NCBI RefSeq assembly: GCF_001547525.1
Contig: NZ_CM003768.1
Coordinates: 2,480,001-2,544,000, forward strand
Source: Burkholderia anthina
Lineage (GTDB): Bacteria; Pseudomonadota; Gammaproteobacteria; Burkholderiales; Burkholderiaceae
Reading direction: 5' to 3'
DNA: 64,000 nt
A program made the position numbers and the translations under genes. The notes under the pieces were generated by a model. The model did not search any database and had not been told where the DNA came from. It was given only the letters and a program-made list of their open reading frames with translations. Each line of letters begins with the position of its first letter. The stretch's first letter is position 1. Below, in pieces: positions 49,790-59,242 of this stretch.

Positions 49790-51181
49790 ATGACACGACC
49801 CCGTTCTTCCGCTTCGACTCCTTCCGGCCGCCCGGCGCGCCTGGCCGCGCTGCATCTGGCGCCCGATTCGCTCGGCTTCGCGCTCGACGCGGCCGCGCAG
49901 GCGGTCGATGCGGTGCGGCGCGGCACCGCGTTGCCGGCGGCGCTGTCGGCGGTGTTCGCGCAGATGCCGTCCGGTGCGCAGGCGCTCGCGCGCGGCGCGA
50001 CGCAGGACGTGGCCTACCGGACGATGCGTCGCCTCGGCAGCGCGGACTGGCTGATCGGCCGGTTCGTCAGCAAGGCGCCGCCCGCGCACGTACACGCGGT
50101 GCTCGCCGGCGCGTTCGCGCTGCTGCTCGACCCGGCGGACGAGGCCGCGTACCCGGCGTTCACGGTGGTCGATCAGGCCGTCACCGTCATCGGTGCGCGG
50201 CGCGAATTCGCATTCGCGAAGGGGATGGTCAACGCGGTGCTGCGCCGTTTCCTGCGCGAGCGCGACGCGCTCGTCGCGGCGATGCAGGACGACCCGGTCG
50301 CGCGCTGGAACTACCGAGCATGGTGGGTCGATGCGGTGAAGCGCGCATGGCCCGACGCGTGGCAGGCGATTCTCGCGGCCGGCGAGCGTCAGGGGCCGCT
50401 GACGCTGCGCGTGAATGCGCGCCGCGCGAGCGTCGACGCGTATCTCGACACGCTGCGTGCGAGCGGGATCGACGCGACCGCGATCGGCCGGCATGCGGTG
50501 CGGCTTGCGTCGGCGCTGCCGGTGGATCGCATTCCGGGATTCGCCGACGGCGTGGTGTCGGTGCAGGACGCCGGCGCGCAACTCGCGGCCGAATGGCTCG
50601 GCGCGCGCGACGGCATGCGCGTGCTCGACGCATGCGCGGCGCCCGGCGGCAAGACGGGCCATATTCTCGAACTCGCGGACGCGGAAGTCGTGGCGCTCGA
50701 AAGTGACGCGCCGCGCGCGGCGCGCATCGGCGAGAATCTCGTGCGGCTGTCGCTCGCGGCGGAGGTGCGCGTCGGCGACACGGGCGCGCCGGACGCGTGG
50801 TACGACGGGCGCCCGTTCGATCGCATCCTGGCCGACGTGCCGTGCTCGGCGTCCGGCATCGTGCGGCGGCACCCCGACATCCGCTGGTTGCGCCGCGAGG
50901 CCGATATCCCGGCGCTGGTCGCGGAGCAGCGCCGCATCCTGTCGGCGCTGTGGCCGCTCGTGAAGCCGGGCGGCGAACTGCTGTACGTGACCTGTTCGAT
51001 CTTCCCCGAAGAAGGCGAATTGCAGGCCCGCTGGTTTGAAGCGGCCTGTGAAGATGCGGTACGATTGGACGCCCCCGGCCAGCTGCTGCCGGGTGGCGCG
51101 CACGGACGGGCGGCCGCCGGCGCACTCGACCAGAACACCGATCACGACGGATTTTTCTACGCGCGGTTTCAGAAACGGTGA
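49790..51181 (+). CDS. rsmB: 16S rRNA (cytosine-967-C5)-methyltransferase
   Basis: RsmB methylates C967 of 16S rRNA with S-adenosylmethionine. The 463-aa protein has an N-terminal NusB-like RNA-binding domain (LAAALSAVFAQ to ~140), then the SAM motif LDACAAPGGKTGHI, DVPCSASGIVRRHPDIRW and YVTCSIFPEEGE with the two active cysteines. The ATG at 49790 (MTRPRSS) is preferred to one ten codons upstream. Its TGA overlaps the GTG start of the next gene, which begins a four-gene run. Confidence 0.94.
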   Translation: MTRPRSSASTPSGRPARLAALHLAPDSLGFALDAAAQAVDAVRRGTALPAALSAVFAQMPSGAQALARGATQDVAYRTMRRLGSADWLIGRFVSKAPPAHVHAVLAGAFALLLDPADEAAYPAFTVVDQAVTVIGARREFAFAKGMVNAVLRRFLRERDALVAAMQDDPVARWNYRAWWVDAVKRAWPDAWQAILAAGERQGPLTLRVNARRASVDAYLDTLRASGIDATAIGRHAVRLASALPVDRIPGFADGVVSVQDAGAQLAAEWLGARDGMRVLDACAAPGGKTGHILELADAEVVALESDAPRAARIGENLVRLSLAAEVRVGDTGAPDAWYDGRPFDRILADVPCSASGIVRRHPDIRWLRREADIPALVAEQRRILSALWPLVKPGGELLYVTCSIFPEEGELQARWFEAACEDAVRLDAPGQLLPGGAHGRAAAGALDQNTDHDGFFYARFQKR

Positions 51182-51768
51182 CGATCAAACACCTTTTTCC
51201 CTTTCGGCTCGCGGCCGTCTTGCTGGTTGCGTTGACGCTATGCCTGGCCATCGTCCGGCCGGCGCATGCCGAATCGATCGCCGTGCAGCGCGCGTCGCTC
51301 CAGGCCGACGGAAGCGGCTGGAGCCTCGACGCACGTTTCGACTTCGAGTTGAATCCGAACCTCGAGGATGCCGTCAACAAGGGCATCCCGCTCTACTTCA
51401 CGACCGACTTCGAGCTGAGCCGCGCGCGCTGGTACTGGTTCGACGAGCAGCCGGTGTCCGTCACGCAGACGATCCGCCTGTCGTTCCAGCCGCTCACGCG
51501 CGAGTACCGTGTGTCGACGGGCGGCCTGCAGCTCGGTTTCCCGTCGTTGAAGGATGCGCTCGCGGTCGTCCGGCACATCACGTCGTGGCACGTGATCGAT
51601 CGCAACCAGGTGCGCGCGGGCGAAACCTACACGGCATCGGTGCGGATGCAGCTCGATACGGCGCTGATGCCGAAGCCGTTCCAGGTCGATGCCGTGAACA
51701 ACCGCGACTGGACGCTCGGGTCGGACTGGAAGCGCTTCAATTTCACGGTGACCGAACGTGCTAAATAA
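51178..51768 (+). CDS. DUF4390 exported protein
   Basis: This 196-aa protein of the DUF4390 family has an N-terminal signal sequence (LAAVLLVALTLCLAIVRPAHA). The mature part is beta-rich, for example FDFELNPNLEDAVNKGIPLYFTTDFEL and RWYWFDEQPVSVTQTIRLSFQP. In beta-proteobacteria it is regularly found between rsmB and ntrY, suggesting a sensing or envelope role for that kinase, but none is proven. It starts with GTG at 51178 overlapping rsmB and ends 11 bases inside ntrY. Confidence 0.88.
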   Translation: MTIKHLFPFRLAAVLLVALTLCLAIVRPAHAESIAVQRASLQADGSGWSLDARFDFELNPNLEDAVNKGIPLYFTTDFELSRARWYWFDEQPVSVTQTIRLSFQPLTREYRVSTGGLQLGFPSLKDALAVVRHITSWHVIDRNQVRAGETYTASVRMQLDTALMPKPFQVDAVNNRDWTLGSDWKRFNFTVTERAK

Positions 51769-54172
51769 AGTACGCCGCGCGGCCAGCGGGAAGAGCCTCC
51801 TCGTCCGCGTGATCGTCTCGACCGTCGCGCTGACCGCGCTGCTGCTGCTCGTGCTGCTCGCGGCCGCGAGCGCGAACACCGAATTCTTCGACCGCTACTA
51901 CTCGTGGTTGTACGCGACCAACATCGTCGTCGCGCTCGTGTTCCTGCTCGTGGTGCTCGGGCTGATCGGGATGATCGTCGCGCGCCTGAGGAAGGGCAAG
52001 TTCGGCACGCGGCTGCTCGCGAAGCTCGCGGTGTTCTTCGCGCTCGTCGGCGTGGTGCCGGGCGGGATCATCTACATCGTGTCGTACCAGTTCGTGTCGC
52101 GCAGTATCGAGTCGTGGTTCGACGTGAACGTCGAGACGGCGCTGACGGCCGGCCTGAACCTCGGCCGCGGGATGCTCGATGCGTCGCTGTCCGATCTGCA
52201 GACGAAGGCGCGGTTGATGTCCGACCAGCTCGCGAGCGTCGATGCGAACACGAACGGCACGACCCTCACGCTGCTGCGGCTGCGCGACCAGTTCGGCGTG
52301 CAGGACGCGACGATCGTCGAGCCGAGCCGCGGCGGCTCCGGCGCGGCGCCCGACCTGCACATCGTCGCGCAGGCGTCGGGCAATTTCGCGGCGCTGATTC
52401 CGGACGACCTGCCGACGCCGCTGATGCTGAGCCAGGCGCGCGAACACGGCGCGTATGCGGCGATCGAGGGCGAAGTCGACGGCGACCCGCGCGCGCACGG
52501 CGCGAAAGGCGCGCTGCGGCTGCGCGTCGTGCGGCCGATTCCCGATGCGACGACGTCGCTGCTGCAGCCGGCGGAGCGGTTCCTGCAGCTCACGCAGCCG
52601 GTGCCGCCCGGGCTCGCGCACAACGCGGACGCCGTGCAGCGCGCGTACCGCGAGTACCAGGAAAAGTCGCTCGGCCGCACCGGCCTGCGCAAGATGTACA
52701 TCGGCACGCTGACGCTCGCGCTATTCCTCGCGACCTTCATCGCGATGATGCTGGCGCTCGCGCTCGGCCAGCAGCTCGCGCGGCCGCTGTTCCTGCTCGC
52801 GCAGGGCACGAAGGAGATCACGGAAGGCGACTACACGCCGAAGCGCGAGATCAAGACGCGCGACGAGCTCGGCTTCCTCACGCAGTCGTTCAACGCGATG
52901 ACGCGCCAGTTGTCCGAGGCGCGGCTCGCGGTCGAGAAGAACCGCATCGCGCTCGAGCATTCGAAGACGTATCTCGAGAGCATCCTCGCGAACCTGACGG
53001 CCGGCGTGTTCGTGCTCGACCGCCAGTTCCGGTTGACGACGGCCAATCGCGGCGCCGAGCGGATCTTCCGGCAGCCCTTTAACACGCTGATCGGCACGAC
53101 GCTCGACCGGATCGGCGTGGCCGCCGGGTTCGGCGCGATGGTGCGCAAGGCGTTCGCCGATCGCGAGGCGGCGTCCGACGGCGGCAGCGGCGATCGCGGT
53201 CACTGGCAGCAGCAGTTCGCGATCGAGGTGCCGGGCGAAACCGATCCGCTGACGCTGCTCGTGCGCGGCACGCGGCTCGTGTCGACGGTCGAGGGGCAGG
53301 CCGACGATCCGCAGACGTCCGGTTACGTCGTCGTGTTCGACGACATCTCCGACGTGATTTCCGCGCAGCGGTCGGTCGCGTGGGGCGAGGTCGCGCGGCG
53401 GCTCGCGCACGAGATCAAGAATCCGCTGACGCCGATCCAGCTGTCGGCCGAGCGGCTGCAGATGAAGCTGTCGGACAAGCTCGCGCCGTCCGACGCGGAC
53501 GTGCTCAAGCGCGGCGCGACGATGATCGTAAACCAGGTGGCCGCGATGAAGCGGATGGTCGACGATTTCCGCGAATACGCGCGTACGCCGCCGGCTGTGC
53601 TCGCGAACCTGCAGTTGAACGACCTGGCGAGCGAGGTGCTCGGGTTGTACGGCGTCGGCGAAGGCAAGAGCCCGATCGTCGCCGAGCTCGCGCCGTCGCT
53701 GCCGGTGATTCGCGGCGACGCGACGCAATTGCGCCAGGTGATTCACAACCTGCTGCAGAATGCGCAGGATTCGGTCGCGGAGTCCGCGCATCCGCGTGTG
53801 TTGATCGAAACCAAGACAGTAGAATATGGCGACCCCGACGCCGAAGGCAAAACGCGCGTCGCGGTACGTCTGACCGTGTCCGACAACGGGCCCGGTTTTC
53901 CGGCACGCATCCTGACCCGCGCGTTCGAGCCTTACGTGACGACGAAGGCGAAGGGCACGGGGCTCGGGCTGGCCACGGTCAAGAAAATCGTTGACGAGCA
54001 CGGCGCGCGGATCGATCTGCGCAATCGCATGCACGGCGAGACCGTCGAGGGTGCGCAGGTGTCGATCCTCTTCCTGCAGATGGCGAGCGATACGCCAGGC
54101 GCCGAACCGGGCGCACAGGACGGGGCGACGCCCGCCAAGACAAAAGCAAGTGAGCAGACAAAGGCAGCGTAA
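51758..54172 (+). CDS. ntrY: NtrY-type membrane sensor histidine kinase
   Basis: This 804-aa kinase has an N-terminal region of three hydrophobic segments (residues ~15-110), a periplasmic domain, and another helix followed by a HAMP linker (~320-390). A PAS domain lies at ~395-520, the phospho-accepting His in RRLAHEIKNPLTP (about 551), and a C-terminal ATPase with N box, GPGFP and GTGLGLATVKKI. It is named NtrY because of the partner; the nitrogen role is not certain in Burkholderia. The start overlaps the DUF4390 gene. Confidence 0.92.
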   Translation: MLNKVRRAASGKSLLVRVIVSTVALTALLLLVLLAAASANTEFFDRYYSWLYATNIVVALVFLLVVLGLIGMIVARLRKGKFGTRLLAKLAVFFALVGVVPGGIIYIVSYQFVSRSIESWFDVNVETALTAGLNLGRGMLDASLSDLQTKARLMSDQLASVDANTNGTTLTLLRLRDQFGVQDATIVEPSRGGSGAAPDLHIVAQASGNFAALIPDDLPTPLMLSQAREHGAYAAIEGEVDGDPRAHGAKGALRLRVVRPIPDATTSLLQPAERFLQLTQPVPPGLAHNADAVQRAYREYQEKSLGRTGLRKMYIGTLTLALFLATFIAMMLALALGQQLARPLFLLAQGTKEITEGDYTPKREIKTRDELGFLTQSFNAMTRQLSEARLAVEKNRIALEHSKTYLESILANLTAGVFVLDRQFRLTTANRGAERIFRQPFNTLIGTTLDRIGVAAGFGAMVRKAFADREAASDGGSGDRGHWQQQFAIEVPGETDPLTLLVRGTRLVSTVEGQADDPQTSGYVVVFDDISDVISAQRSVAWGEVARRLAHEIKNPLTPIQLSAERLQMKLSDKLAPSDADVLKRGATMIVNQVAAMKRMVDDFREYARTPPAVLANLQLNDLASEVLGLYGVGEGKSPIVAELAPSLPVIRGDATQLRQVIHNLLQNAQDSVAESAHPRVLIETKTVEYGDPDAEGKTRVAVRLTVSDNGPGFPARILTRAFEPYVTTKAKGTGLGLATVKKIVDEHGARIDLRNRMHGETVEGAQVSILFLQMASDTPGAEPGAQDGATPAKTKASEQTKAA

Positions 54173-54874
54173 ATGGCAACCATCCTGGTGGTAGATGATG
54201 AAATGGGCATCCGGGAATTGCTCTCGGAGATCCTCAGCGATGAAGGACATGTCGTCGAGGCGGCGGAGAACGCGCAGGCCGCGCGGGAATACCGGCTGAA
54301 GCAGGCGCCCGATCTCGTGCTGCTCGATATCTGGATGCCCGATACCGACGGCGTCACGCTGCTCAAGGAATGGGCGGCGCAGGGGCTGCTGACGATGCCC
54401 GTGATCATGATGTCCGGGCACGCGACGATCGATACGGCCGTCGAGGCGACGAAGATCGGCGCGCTCGATTTCCTCGAGAAACCGATCGCGCTGCAGAAGC
54501 TGCTGAAATCGGTCGAGCATGGTCTTGCACGCGGCGCGGCGCCCGTATCCGCGAACGCGGCGGCGAAGGCGGGAGGCGGCCAGCCCGCGGGCCCGGCGGC
54601 GGTCGCGTCCGCGGCGGCGCTGCCGACGCTCGGCGACGACATGGCGTCGGCGCTCGGCCTCGCAGGCCAGACGGCCGCGATCCCGTTCGACATCCCGCTG
54701 CGCGAAGCGCGCGATGCGTTCGAGCGCGCGTACTTCGAATATCACCTCGCGCGCGAGAACGGCAGCATGACGCGCGTCGCGGAGAAGACGGGCCTCGAGC
54801 GCACGCACCTGTATCGCAAGCTCAAGCAGCTCGGCGTCGAGCTCGGCAAGAAGCCGCCCGAAGGCGCGTTGTAA
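54173..54874 (+). CDS. NtrX-like response regulator without AAA+ domain
   Basis: This 233-aa regulator has a receiver domain (residues ~1-120) with phospho-acceptor Asp in LVLLDIWMPDTDG (about 53) and Lys in EKPIALQK. The ~250-residue sigma-54-interacting AAA+ domain of NtrX is missing, replaced by a ~60-residue Ala-rich linker. A Fis-type HTH follows at ~195-225 (MTRVAEKTGLERTHLYRKLKQLG). It starts directly after the ntrY stop, so it is its cognate partner. Without the AAA+ module it cannot activate sigma-54 promoters in the normal way. Confidence 0.92.
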   Translation: MATILVVDDEMGIRELLSEILSDEGHVVEAAENAQAAREYRLKQAPDLVLLDIWMPDTDGVTLLKEWAAQGLLTMPVIMMSGHATIDTAVEATKIGALDFLEKPIALQKLLKSVEHGLARGAAPVSANAAAKAGGGQPAGPAAVASAAALPTLGDDMASALGLAGQTAAIPFDIPLREARDAFERAYFEYHLARENGSMTRVAEKTGLERTHLYRKLKQLGVELGKKPPEGAL

Positions 54875-54934
54875 AATTTTTTGCGAAAGCACTTGCTCAA
54901 GGATGAATAGCTCGATATACTTTCATTCTTCGTT

Positions 54935-55010
54935 GGCCCGGTAGCTCAGTTGGTAGAGCAGCGGATTGAAAATCCGCGTGTCGATGGTTCGATTCCGTCC
55001 CAGGCCACCA
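54935..55010 (+). tRNA. tRNA-Phe (anticodon GAA)
   Basis: A complete 76-nt tRNA: acceptor GGCCCGG, D-arm AGCTCAGTTGGTAGAG, anticodon loop TTGAAAA giving GAA, T-arm GGTTCGATTCC, and an encoded CCA end. It is followed by a terminator. Confidence 0.96.
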
Positions 55011-55020
55011 GCATTCAAAA

Positions 55021-55051
55021 CCCCAAGAATCGGAAGGTTCTTGGGGTTTTT
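55021..55051 (+). terminator. Terminator after tRNA-Phe
   Basis: CCCCAAGAA (55021-55029) and TTCTTGGGG (55038-55046) form a perfect 9-bp stem followed by TTTTT. Confidence 0.88.
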
Positions 55052-55052
55052 C

Positions 55053-55361
55053 GTTTGTGGTGGGTATGGCGTGTCGTGGGCCGCGGGCCCGGCAGCATTC
55101 GCCGGGGCATGATAAAATCCGTGCCCGCTCAATGACTTAGCGCATCGCTTCATGCGCATGGCCGGCGGCCCGCGGCGCGCCTGCCGTGGCGCGCGGCAAC
55201 GATGCCGCGCGATGAGCGGTATAAGCGCGCCGCCGCATTCTCGGCCGACCGCGCTGCCTATACTGGTCGAGCCGGCGCAGGCCGGCCGTATCGGGCCGCC
55301 CGGCGGCAGCCGGCCTCGGGGCGCAGCGCGACGCGAGCCTACACATTCACGGAGTATCACG
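55053..55361. other. Gene-free stretch before queC
   Basis: The 309 bases hold no supported gene. A GATAAAAT sequence near 55112 may be a -10 element. I see no clear preQ1-type riboswitch fold, although pathway genes follow. Confidence 0.3.
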
Positions 55362-56096
55362 GTGATTCGGACAGACGCTAAAGACGGCGCGCTCGTGTTG
55401 TTTTCCGGCGGGCAGGATTCCGCCACGTGCGTGGCATGGGCCCTCGAACGCTACCAGACGGTCGAGACGCTCGGCTTCGATTACGGCCAGCGTCATCGCG
55501 TCGAGCTCGAGTGTCGCGAAGGCGTGCGCGAAGCGTTGAAGCGCAAGTTTCCGGCGTGGTCGGACCGGCTCGGCGACGATCACATGATCGACCTGTCGGT
55601 GCTCGGCGCGATCAGCGATACCGCGATGACGCGCACGATCGAGATCGAGACGGCGGCGAACGGCCTGCCGAATACGTTCGTGCCGGGCCGCAACCTGATG
55701 TTCATGACGATCGCCGCGGCGATCGCCTATCGCCGCGGGCTGCGCGTGCTGGTCGGCGGGATGTGCGAGACCGATTTCTCGGGCTATCCGGACTGCCGCG
55801 ACGACACGATGAAGGCGCTGCAGGTCGCGCTGAATCTCGGCATGGATACGCGCATCGTGCTCGAGACGCCGCTGATGTGGCTCGACAAGGCGCAGACGTG
55901 GCAACTCGCCGAACAGCTCGGCGGCGACGCGCTCGTCGAACTGATCCGCGTCGAGACGCATACGTGCTACGTGGGCGAGCGCGCGGAGCTGCACGACTGG
56001 GGCTTCGGCTGCGGCGAATGCCCGGCCTGCAAGCTGCGCAAGCGCGGCTACGAAGCCTACCTGAAGGGCGAGCGGGTGACCGAAGCGCCGCTGTGA
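55362..56096 (+). CDS. queC: 7-cyano-7-deazaguanine synthase QueC
   Basis: QueC makes preQ0 from carboxydeazaguanine with ATP and ammonia in queuosine synthesis. The 244-aa protein has the ATP-pyrophosphatase loop [37 protein letters not shown] and zinc ligands in [15 protein letters not shown]. The GTG at 55362 is chosen because it gives the typical length and follows GGAG; an ATG 210 bases upstream would add 70 non-conserved residues. It heads the queC-queE-queD group. Confidence 0.95.
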   Translation: MIRTDAKDGALVLFSGGQDSATCVAWALERYQTVETLGFDYGQRHRVELECREGVREALKRKFPAWSDRLGDDHMIDLSVLGAISDTAMTRTIEIETAANGLPNTFVPGRNLMFMTIAAAIAYRRGLRVLVGGMCETDFSGYPDCRDDTMKALQVALNLGMDTRIVLETPLMWLDKAQTWQLAEQLGGDALVELIRVETHTCYVGERAELHDWGFGCGECPACKLRKRGYEAYLKGERVTEAPL

Positions 56097-56172
56097 CGCG
56101 GCTCGCGCGGGCAGCGCTTGATGGACAACGGATTCTGATCGACAACGAGCGGCGCGAGCCGGACGAAGCACG

Positions 56173-56805
56173 ATGACTTACGCGGTCAAGGAAATTTTCT
56201 ACACGTTGCAGGGCGAGGGCGCGAACGCGGGCCGGCCGGCCGTGTTCTGCCGGTTCGCCGGCTGCAATCTGTGGTCGGGCCGCGAAGAGGACCGTGCGGA
56301 GGCCGTGTGCCGCTTCTGCGATACCGACTTCGTCGGCACCGACGGCGAGAACGGCGGCAAGTTCAAGGACGCCGCCGCGCTCGTCGCGACGATCGCGGGC
56401 CTGTGGCCGGAAGGCGAAGCGCACCGCTTCGTCGTCTGCACGGGCGGCGAGCCGATGCTGCAGCTCGACCAGCCGCTCGTCGACGCGCTGCATGCGGCAG
56501 GCTTCGAGATCGCGATCGAGACCAACGGCTCGCTGCCGGTGCTCGAATCGATCGACTGGATCTGCGTGAGCCCGAAGGCCGATGCGCCGCTCGTCGTCAC
56601 GAAAGGCAACGAACTGAAGGTCGTCGTGCCGCAGGACAACCAGCGGCTCGCCGACTACGCGAAGCTCGATTTCGAGTATTTTCTCGTGCAGCCGATGGAC
56701 GGCCCGTCGCGCGACCTCAATACGAAGCTCGCGATCGACTGGTGCAAGCGTCATCCGCAGTGGCGGCTGTCGATGCAGACCCACAAATATCTGAACATTC
56801 CCTGA
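56173..56805 (+). CDS. queE: 7-carboxy-7-deazaguanine synthase QueE (radical SAM)
   Basis: QueE rearranges 6-carboxytetrahydropterin to 7-carboxy-7-deazaguanine using a radical-SAM [4Fe-4S] cluster. The 210-aa protein lacks the classical CX3CX2C. Instead the cluster cysteines read C-X14-C-X2-C (CNLWSGREED ... CRFCDTDF), the form described for the Burkholderia multivorans enzyme. GGEP appears as CTGGEPMLQLDQP. It lies between queC and queD, 76 bases after queC. Confidence 0.95.
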   Translation: MTYAVKEIFYTLQGEGANAGRPAVFCRFAGCNLWSGREEDRAEAVCRFCDTDFVGTDGENGGKFKDAAALVATIAGLWPEGEAHRFVVCTGGEPMLQLDQPLVDALHAAGFEIAIETNGSLPVLESIDWICVSPKADAPLVVTKGNELKVVVPQDNQRLADYAKLDFEYFLVQPMDGPSRDLNTKLAIDWCKRHPQWRLSMQTHKYLNIP

Positions 56806-56823
56806 GCCACGGCTTTTGACATC

Positions 56824-57276
56824 GTGCTGATTACCCGAAAACTCGAATTCGACGCGGGCCACCGCATCCCCGATCACCGCAGCCAGTGCAGGAACCTGCA
56901 CGGCCATCGCTACGTGCTCGAAATCACGCTGCGCGGCGATCTCGTCGATACGGAAGGGGCGCCCGACCGCGGCATGGTGATGGATTTCGCCGACGTGAAG
57001 GCGCTCGCGATGGAGCACCTCGTCAGCAAGTGGGACCACGCGTTCCTCGTCTATGCGCGCGACGAGGTCGTGCGCTCGTTCCTCGAGCAGATGGCCGACC
57101 ACAAGACCGTCGTGATCGACCGGATCCCGACCGTCGAGAATCTCGCGGCGATCGCATTCGACATCCTCGCGAACGTGTACGACGCGCACTACGGCGTGAA
57201 CCTGCGCCTCGAGCGGGTGCGGCTGTACGAAACGCCGAACTGCTGGGCCGACGTCGAGCGCCAGCCCGGCCGCTGA
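56824..57276 (+). CDS. queD: 6-carboxytetrahydropterin synthase QueD
   Basis: QueD converts dihydroneopterin triphosphate to 6-carboxytetrahydropterin, the QueE substrate. The 150-aa T-fold enzyme has zinc His residues in FDAGHRIPDH and NLHGHRY, and the catalytic Cys in SQCRNLHGH. It begins with GTG at 56824, 18 bases past queE, so the two are co-translated. It ends the queuosine gene group. Confidence 0.94.
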   Translation: MLITRKLEFDAGHRIPDHRSQCRNLHGHRYVLEITLRGDLVDTEGAPDRGMVMDFADVKALAMEHLVSKWDHAFLVYARDEVVRSFLEQMADHKTVVIDRIPTVENLAAIAFDILANVYDAHYGVNLRLERVRLYETPNCWADVERQPGR

Positions 57277-57625
57277 TCCTGCCTCCCCCGGCAGCCCCGC
57301 CGTGCGGCGCGGGCTGCCCGCCAATGCGCTTTCGCGCGCCCGCGCCCCCGCGGTCTCGCCGCCGCCAGTCCTGCGCCGGTACGGCTTCCCCCGTCAGTTC
57401 CCGCATCGAGCACCCCGCCGCGCTATGATCGTCGTGCGGCGCCGAAAAACGCTCGCGTGACCCATTGCGCGGCCCGCGCTGTCAGGTCGGCCGTCCCGGG
57501 CCGACTCACGTTTTCCGGCGCGCGATCTGCCGCCGCCGCCGTGCTTCGCTTGCCCCGCGGCGTGCGTTTCGTTTCGCCAGTTGCTTGTCCCGTTCGATTG
57601 CCGTTCCGCTCCGGAGGCCGTATCG
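57277..57625. other. Gene-free stretch after queD
   Basis: The 349 bases are GC-rich without a supported gene. A TATGAT at 57424-57429 may be a -10 element for the aldolase gene; its -35 is not evident. Confidence 0.3.
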
Positions 57626-58411
57626 ATGAGCACGCTCACCAATTCCCTCAAACAACGCCTGCGCGACGGTGACGAGCCGCTGTACGGCCTGTGGCTGTCG
57701 CTCGGCAGCGACTCGGCCGCGGAAGCGCTCGCGCACGCCGGTTACGACTGGCTCTGCATCGACATGGAGCATGCGCCGAACGACAGTCGCGACGTGGCGT
57801 CGCAACTGCGCGCGATCGCCGCCGCACACCTGCCGAGCGAGCCGGTCGTGCGCGTGCCGGCGCGCGAGCCGTGGCTCGTGAAGCGCGCGCTCGACGCCGG
57901 CGCGCGCACGCTGATGTTCCCGTGTATCGAGACGCCCGACGACGCCGCGCATGCGGTGCGGCTCACGCGCTTTCCGTCGCCCGAAACGCCCGACGGGCTG
58001 CGCGGCGTCGCGGGCATGGTGCGCGCGGCGGCGTTCGGCATGCGCCGCGACTACCTGCAGACGGCGAATGCGCAAGTCGCGGTGGTCGTGCAGGTCGAAT
58101 CGGCGCGCGGCGTCGACGAAGTCGAGCGGATCGCGGCGACGCCCGGCGTCGATTGCGTGTTCGTCGGTCCGGCCGACCTCGCGGCGAGCCTCGGGCATCT
58201 CGGCGATATCCGCCATCCGGACGTCGAAACCGCGATGGCGCGCGTGCTCGCGGCCGGCAAGCAGGCGGGCGTCGCGGTCGGCATCTTCGCGGGCGATACG
58301 GCGGCCGCGCGCCAGTACCGCGAGGCCGGCTACCGGATGATCACGGTGTCGGCCGACGTGAGCTGGCTGTTGCGCGCGGCGCGACAGGCGTTGCAGGAGG
58401 TACGGTCATGA
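57626..58411 (+). CDS. HpcH/HpaI-family aldolase
   Basis: This 261-aa class II (metal-dependent) aldolase of the HpcH/HpaI family has CIDMEHAPND near residue 50, IETPDDAAHAV, the metal Glu in VVQVESARGVDE, and the metal Asp in FVGPADLAAS. Family members cleave 2-keto-4-hydroxy acids such as 2-keto-3-deoxyrhamnonate or 4-hydroxy-2-oxoheptanedioate; the substrate here is unassigned. GGAGGCC precedes the ATG. Its stop overlaps the next start (ATGA). Confidence 0.92.
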   Translation: MSTLTNSLKQRLRDGDEPLYGLWLSLGSDSAAEALAHAGYDWLCIDMEHAPNDSRDVASQLRAIAAAHLPSEPVVRVPAREPWLVKRALDAGARTLMFPCIETPDDAAHAVRLTRFPSPETPDGLRGVAGMVRAAAFGMRRDYLQTANAQVAVVVQVESARGVDEVERIAATPGVDCVFVGPADLAASLGHLGDIRHPDVETAMARVLAAGKQAGVAVGIFAGDTAAARQYREAGYRMITVSADVSWLLRAARQALQEVRS

Positions 58412-59157
58412 ACGGCGTAGACGGCGCGTGCCGCAGGCGCGCGCGGATCGGGGCGATGGTCGGCCTGTGGGCCGTGTGGGCGGCGGCGGCCGCCGCGCAG
58501 GGGGCGCCGCAAGCGAAGCCCGATCCGTCGCACGAGACGCAATCGGCGGTCGCCGACTACAACGCGGGCGACTATCGCGCGGCGCTGGTGCAGTTCCACG
58601 ATGCGGCCGAGCGCGGCGATCGCCTCGCGCAGTTCAATTACGCGATGATGCTGCTGACGGGCGAAGGCGTGACGGCGAACGTCGGCGAAGGGCTGCGCTG
58701 GCTGAAGCGCGCGGCGGAAGCGAACATGTCCCATGCGCAGTACGTGTACGGCCGGATGTTCGACGACGGCGAGTTCGTCGCGCGCAATCCGGCCGAAGCG
58801 CACCGCTGGTTCCTGCGGGCCGCGAAGCAGGGGCACGTGCAGGCCGCGCTGTCGCTCGCGAACCAGTTTCTCGACGGGCGCGGCACGCCGCGCGACAACC
58901 GGCAGGCGTTCACGTGGTACAAGCAGGCCGCCGACGCCGGCGAGCCCACCGCGCAGTACGTGACCGCATCGTTCTACGAGCGCGGCGGCGACGGCGTCAC
59001 GCAGAACCTGAACATCGCACGGGCGTATTACGCGGCGGCCGCCGCGCAGGGCGACGAGACGGCCGGCCTGAAATTCAAGGAGCTGAGCGCGCGGCTGAAG
59101 GCGCCGGCATCGGGCGCCGGCGCGGGGCAAGACAAGCCGCGCGCGCCGCCGCAGTAA
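58408..59157 (+). CDS. Secreted Sel1-repeat protein
   Basis: This 249-aa protein has a probable signal sequence (MVGLWAVWAAAAAAQG). From about residue 45 it consists of four to five Sel1-like (TPR-related) repeats of ~36 residues: DYRAALVQFHDAAERGDRLAQF, GLRWLKRAAEANMSHAQY, HRWFLRAAKQGHVQAAL, FTWYKQAADAGEPTAQY. These form protein-binding solenoids. The ATG at 58408 follows GCAGGAGG. A short Pro/Ala end follows. It is translationally coupled to the aldolase; the partner is unknown. Confidence 0.9.
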   Translation: MNGVDGACRRRARIGAMVGLWAVWAAAAAAQGAPQAKPDPSHETQSAVADYNAGDYRAALVQFHDAAERGDRLAQFNYAMMLLTGEGVTANVGEGLRWLKRAAEANMSHAQYVYGRMFDDGEFVARNPAEAHRWFLRAAKQGHVQAALSLANQFLDGRGTPRDNRQAFTWYKQAADAGEPTAQYVTASFYERGGDGVTQNLNIARAYYAAAAAQGDETAGLKFKELSARLKAPASGAGAGQDKPRAPPQ

Positions 59158-59184
59158 GCGGCCGCATTCGGCGGGCCCGATGCA

Positions 59185-59208
59185 AAACGGCGCGTCGCGG
59201 CGCCGTTT
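59185..59208. terminator. Terminator between the Sel1 and rodA genes
   Basis: AAACGGCGC (59185-59193) and GCGCCGTTT (59200-59208) form a perfect 9-bp stem around GTCGCG, between convergent genes. Confidence 0.7.
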
Positions 59209-59242
59209 GCGTGTGCTGCGCGGTGCGGTGCGGGCCGCGCGA

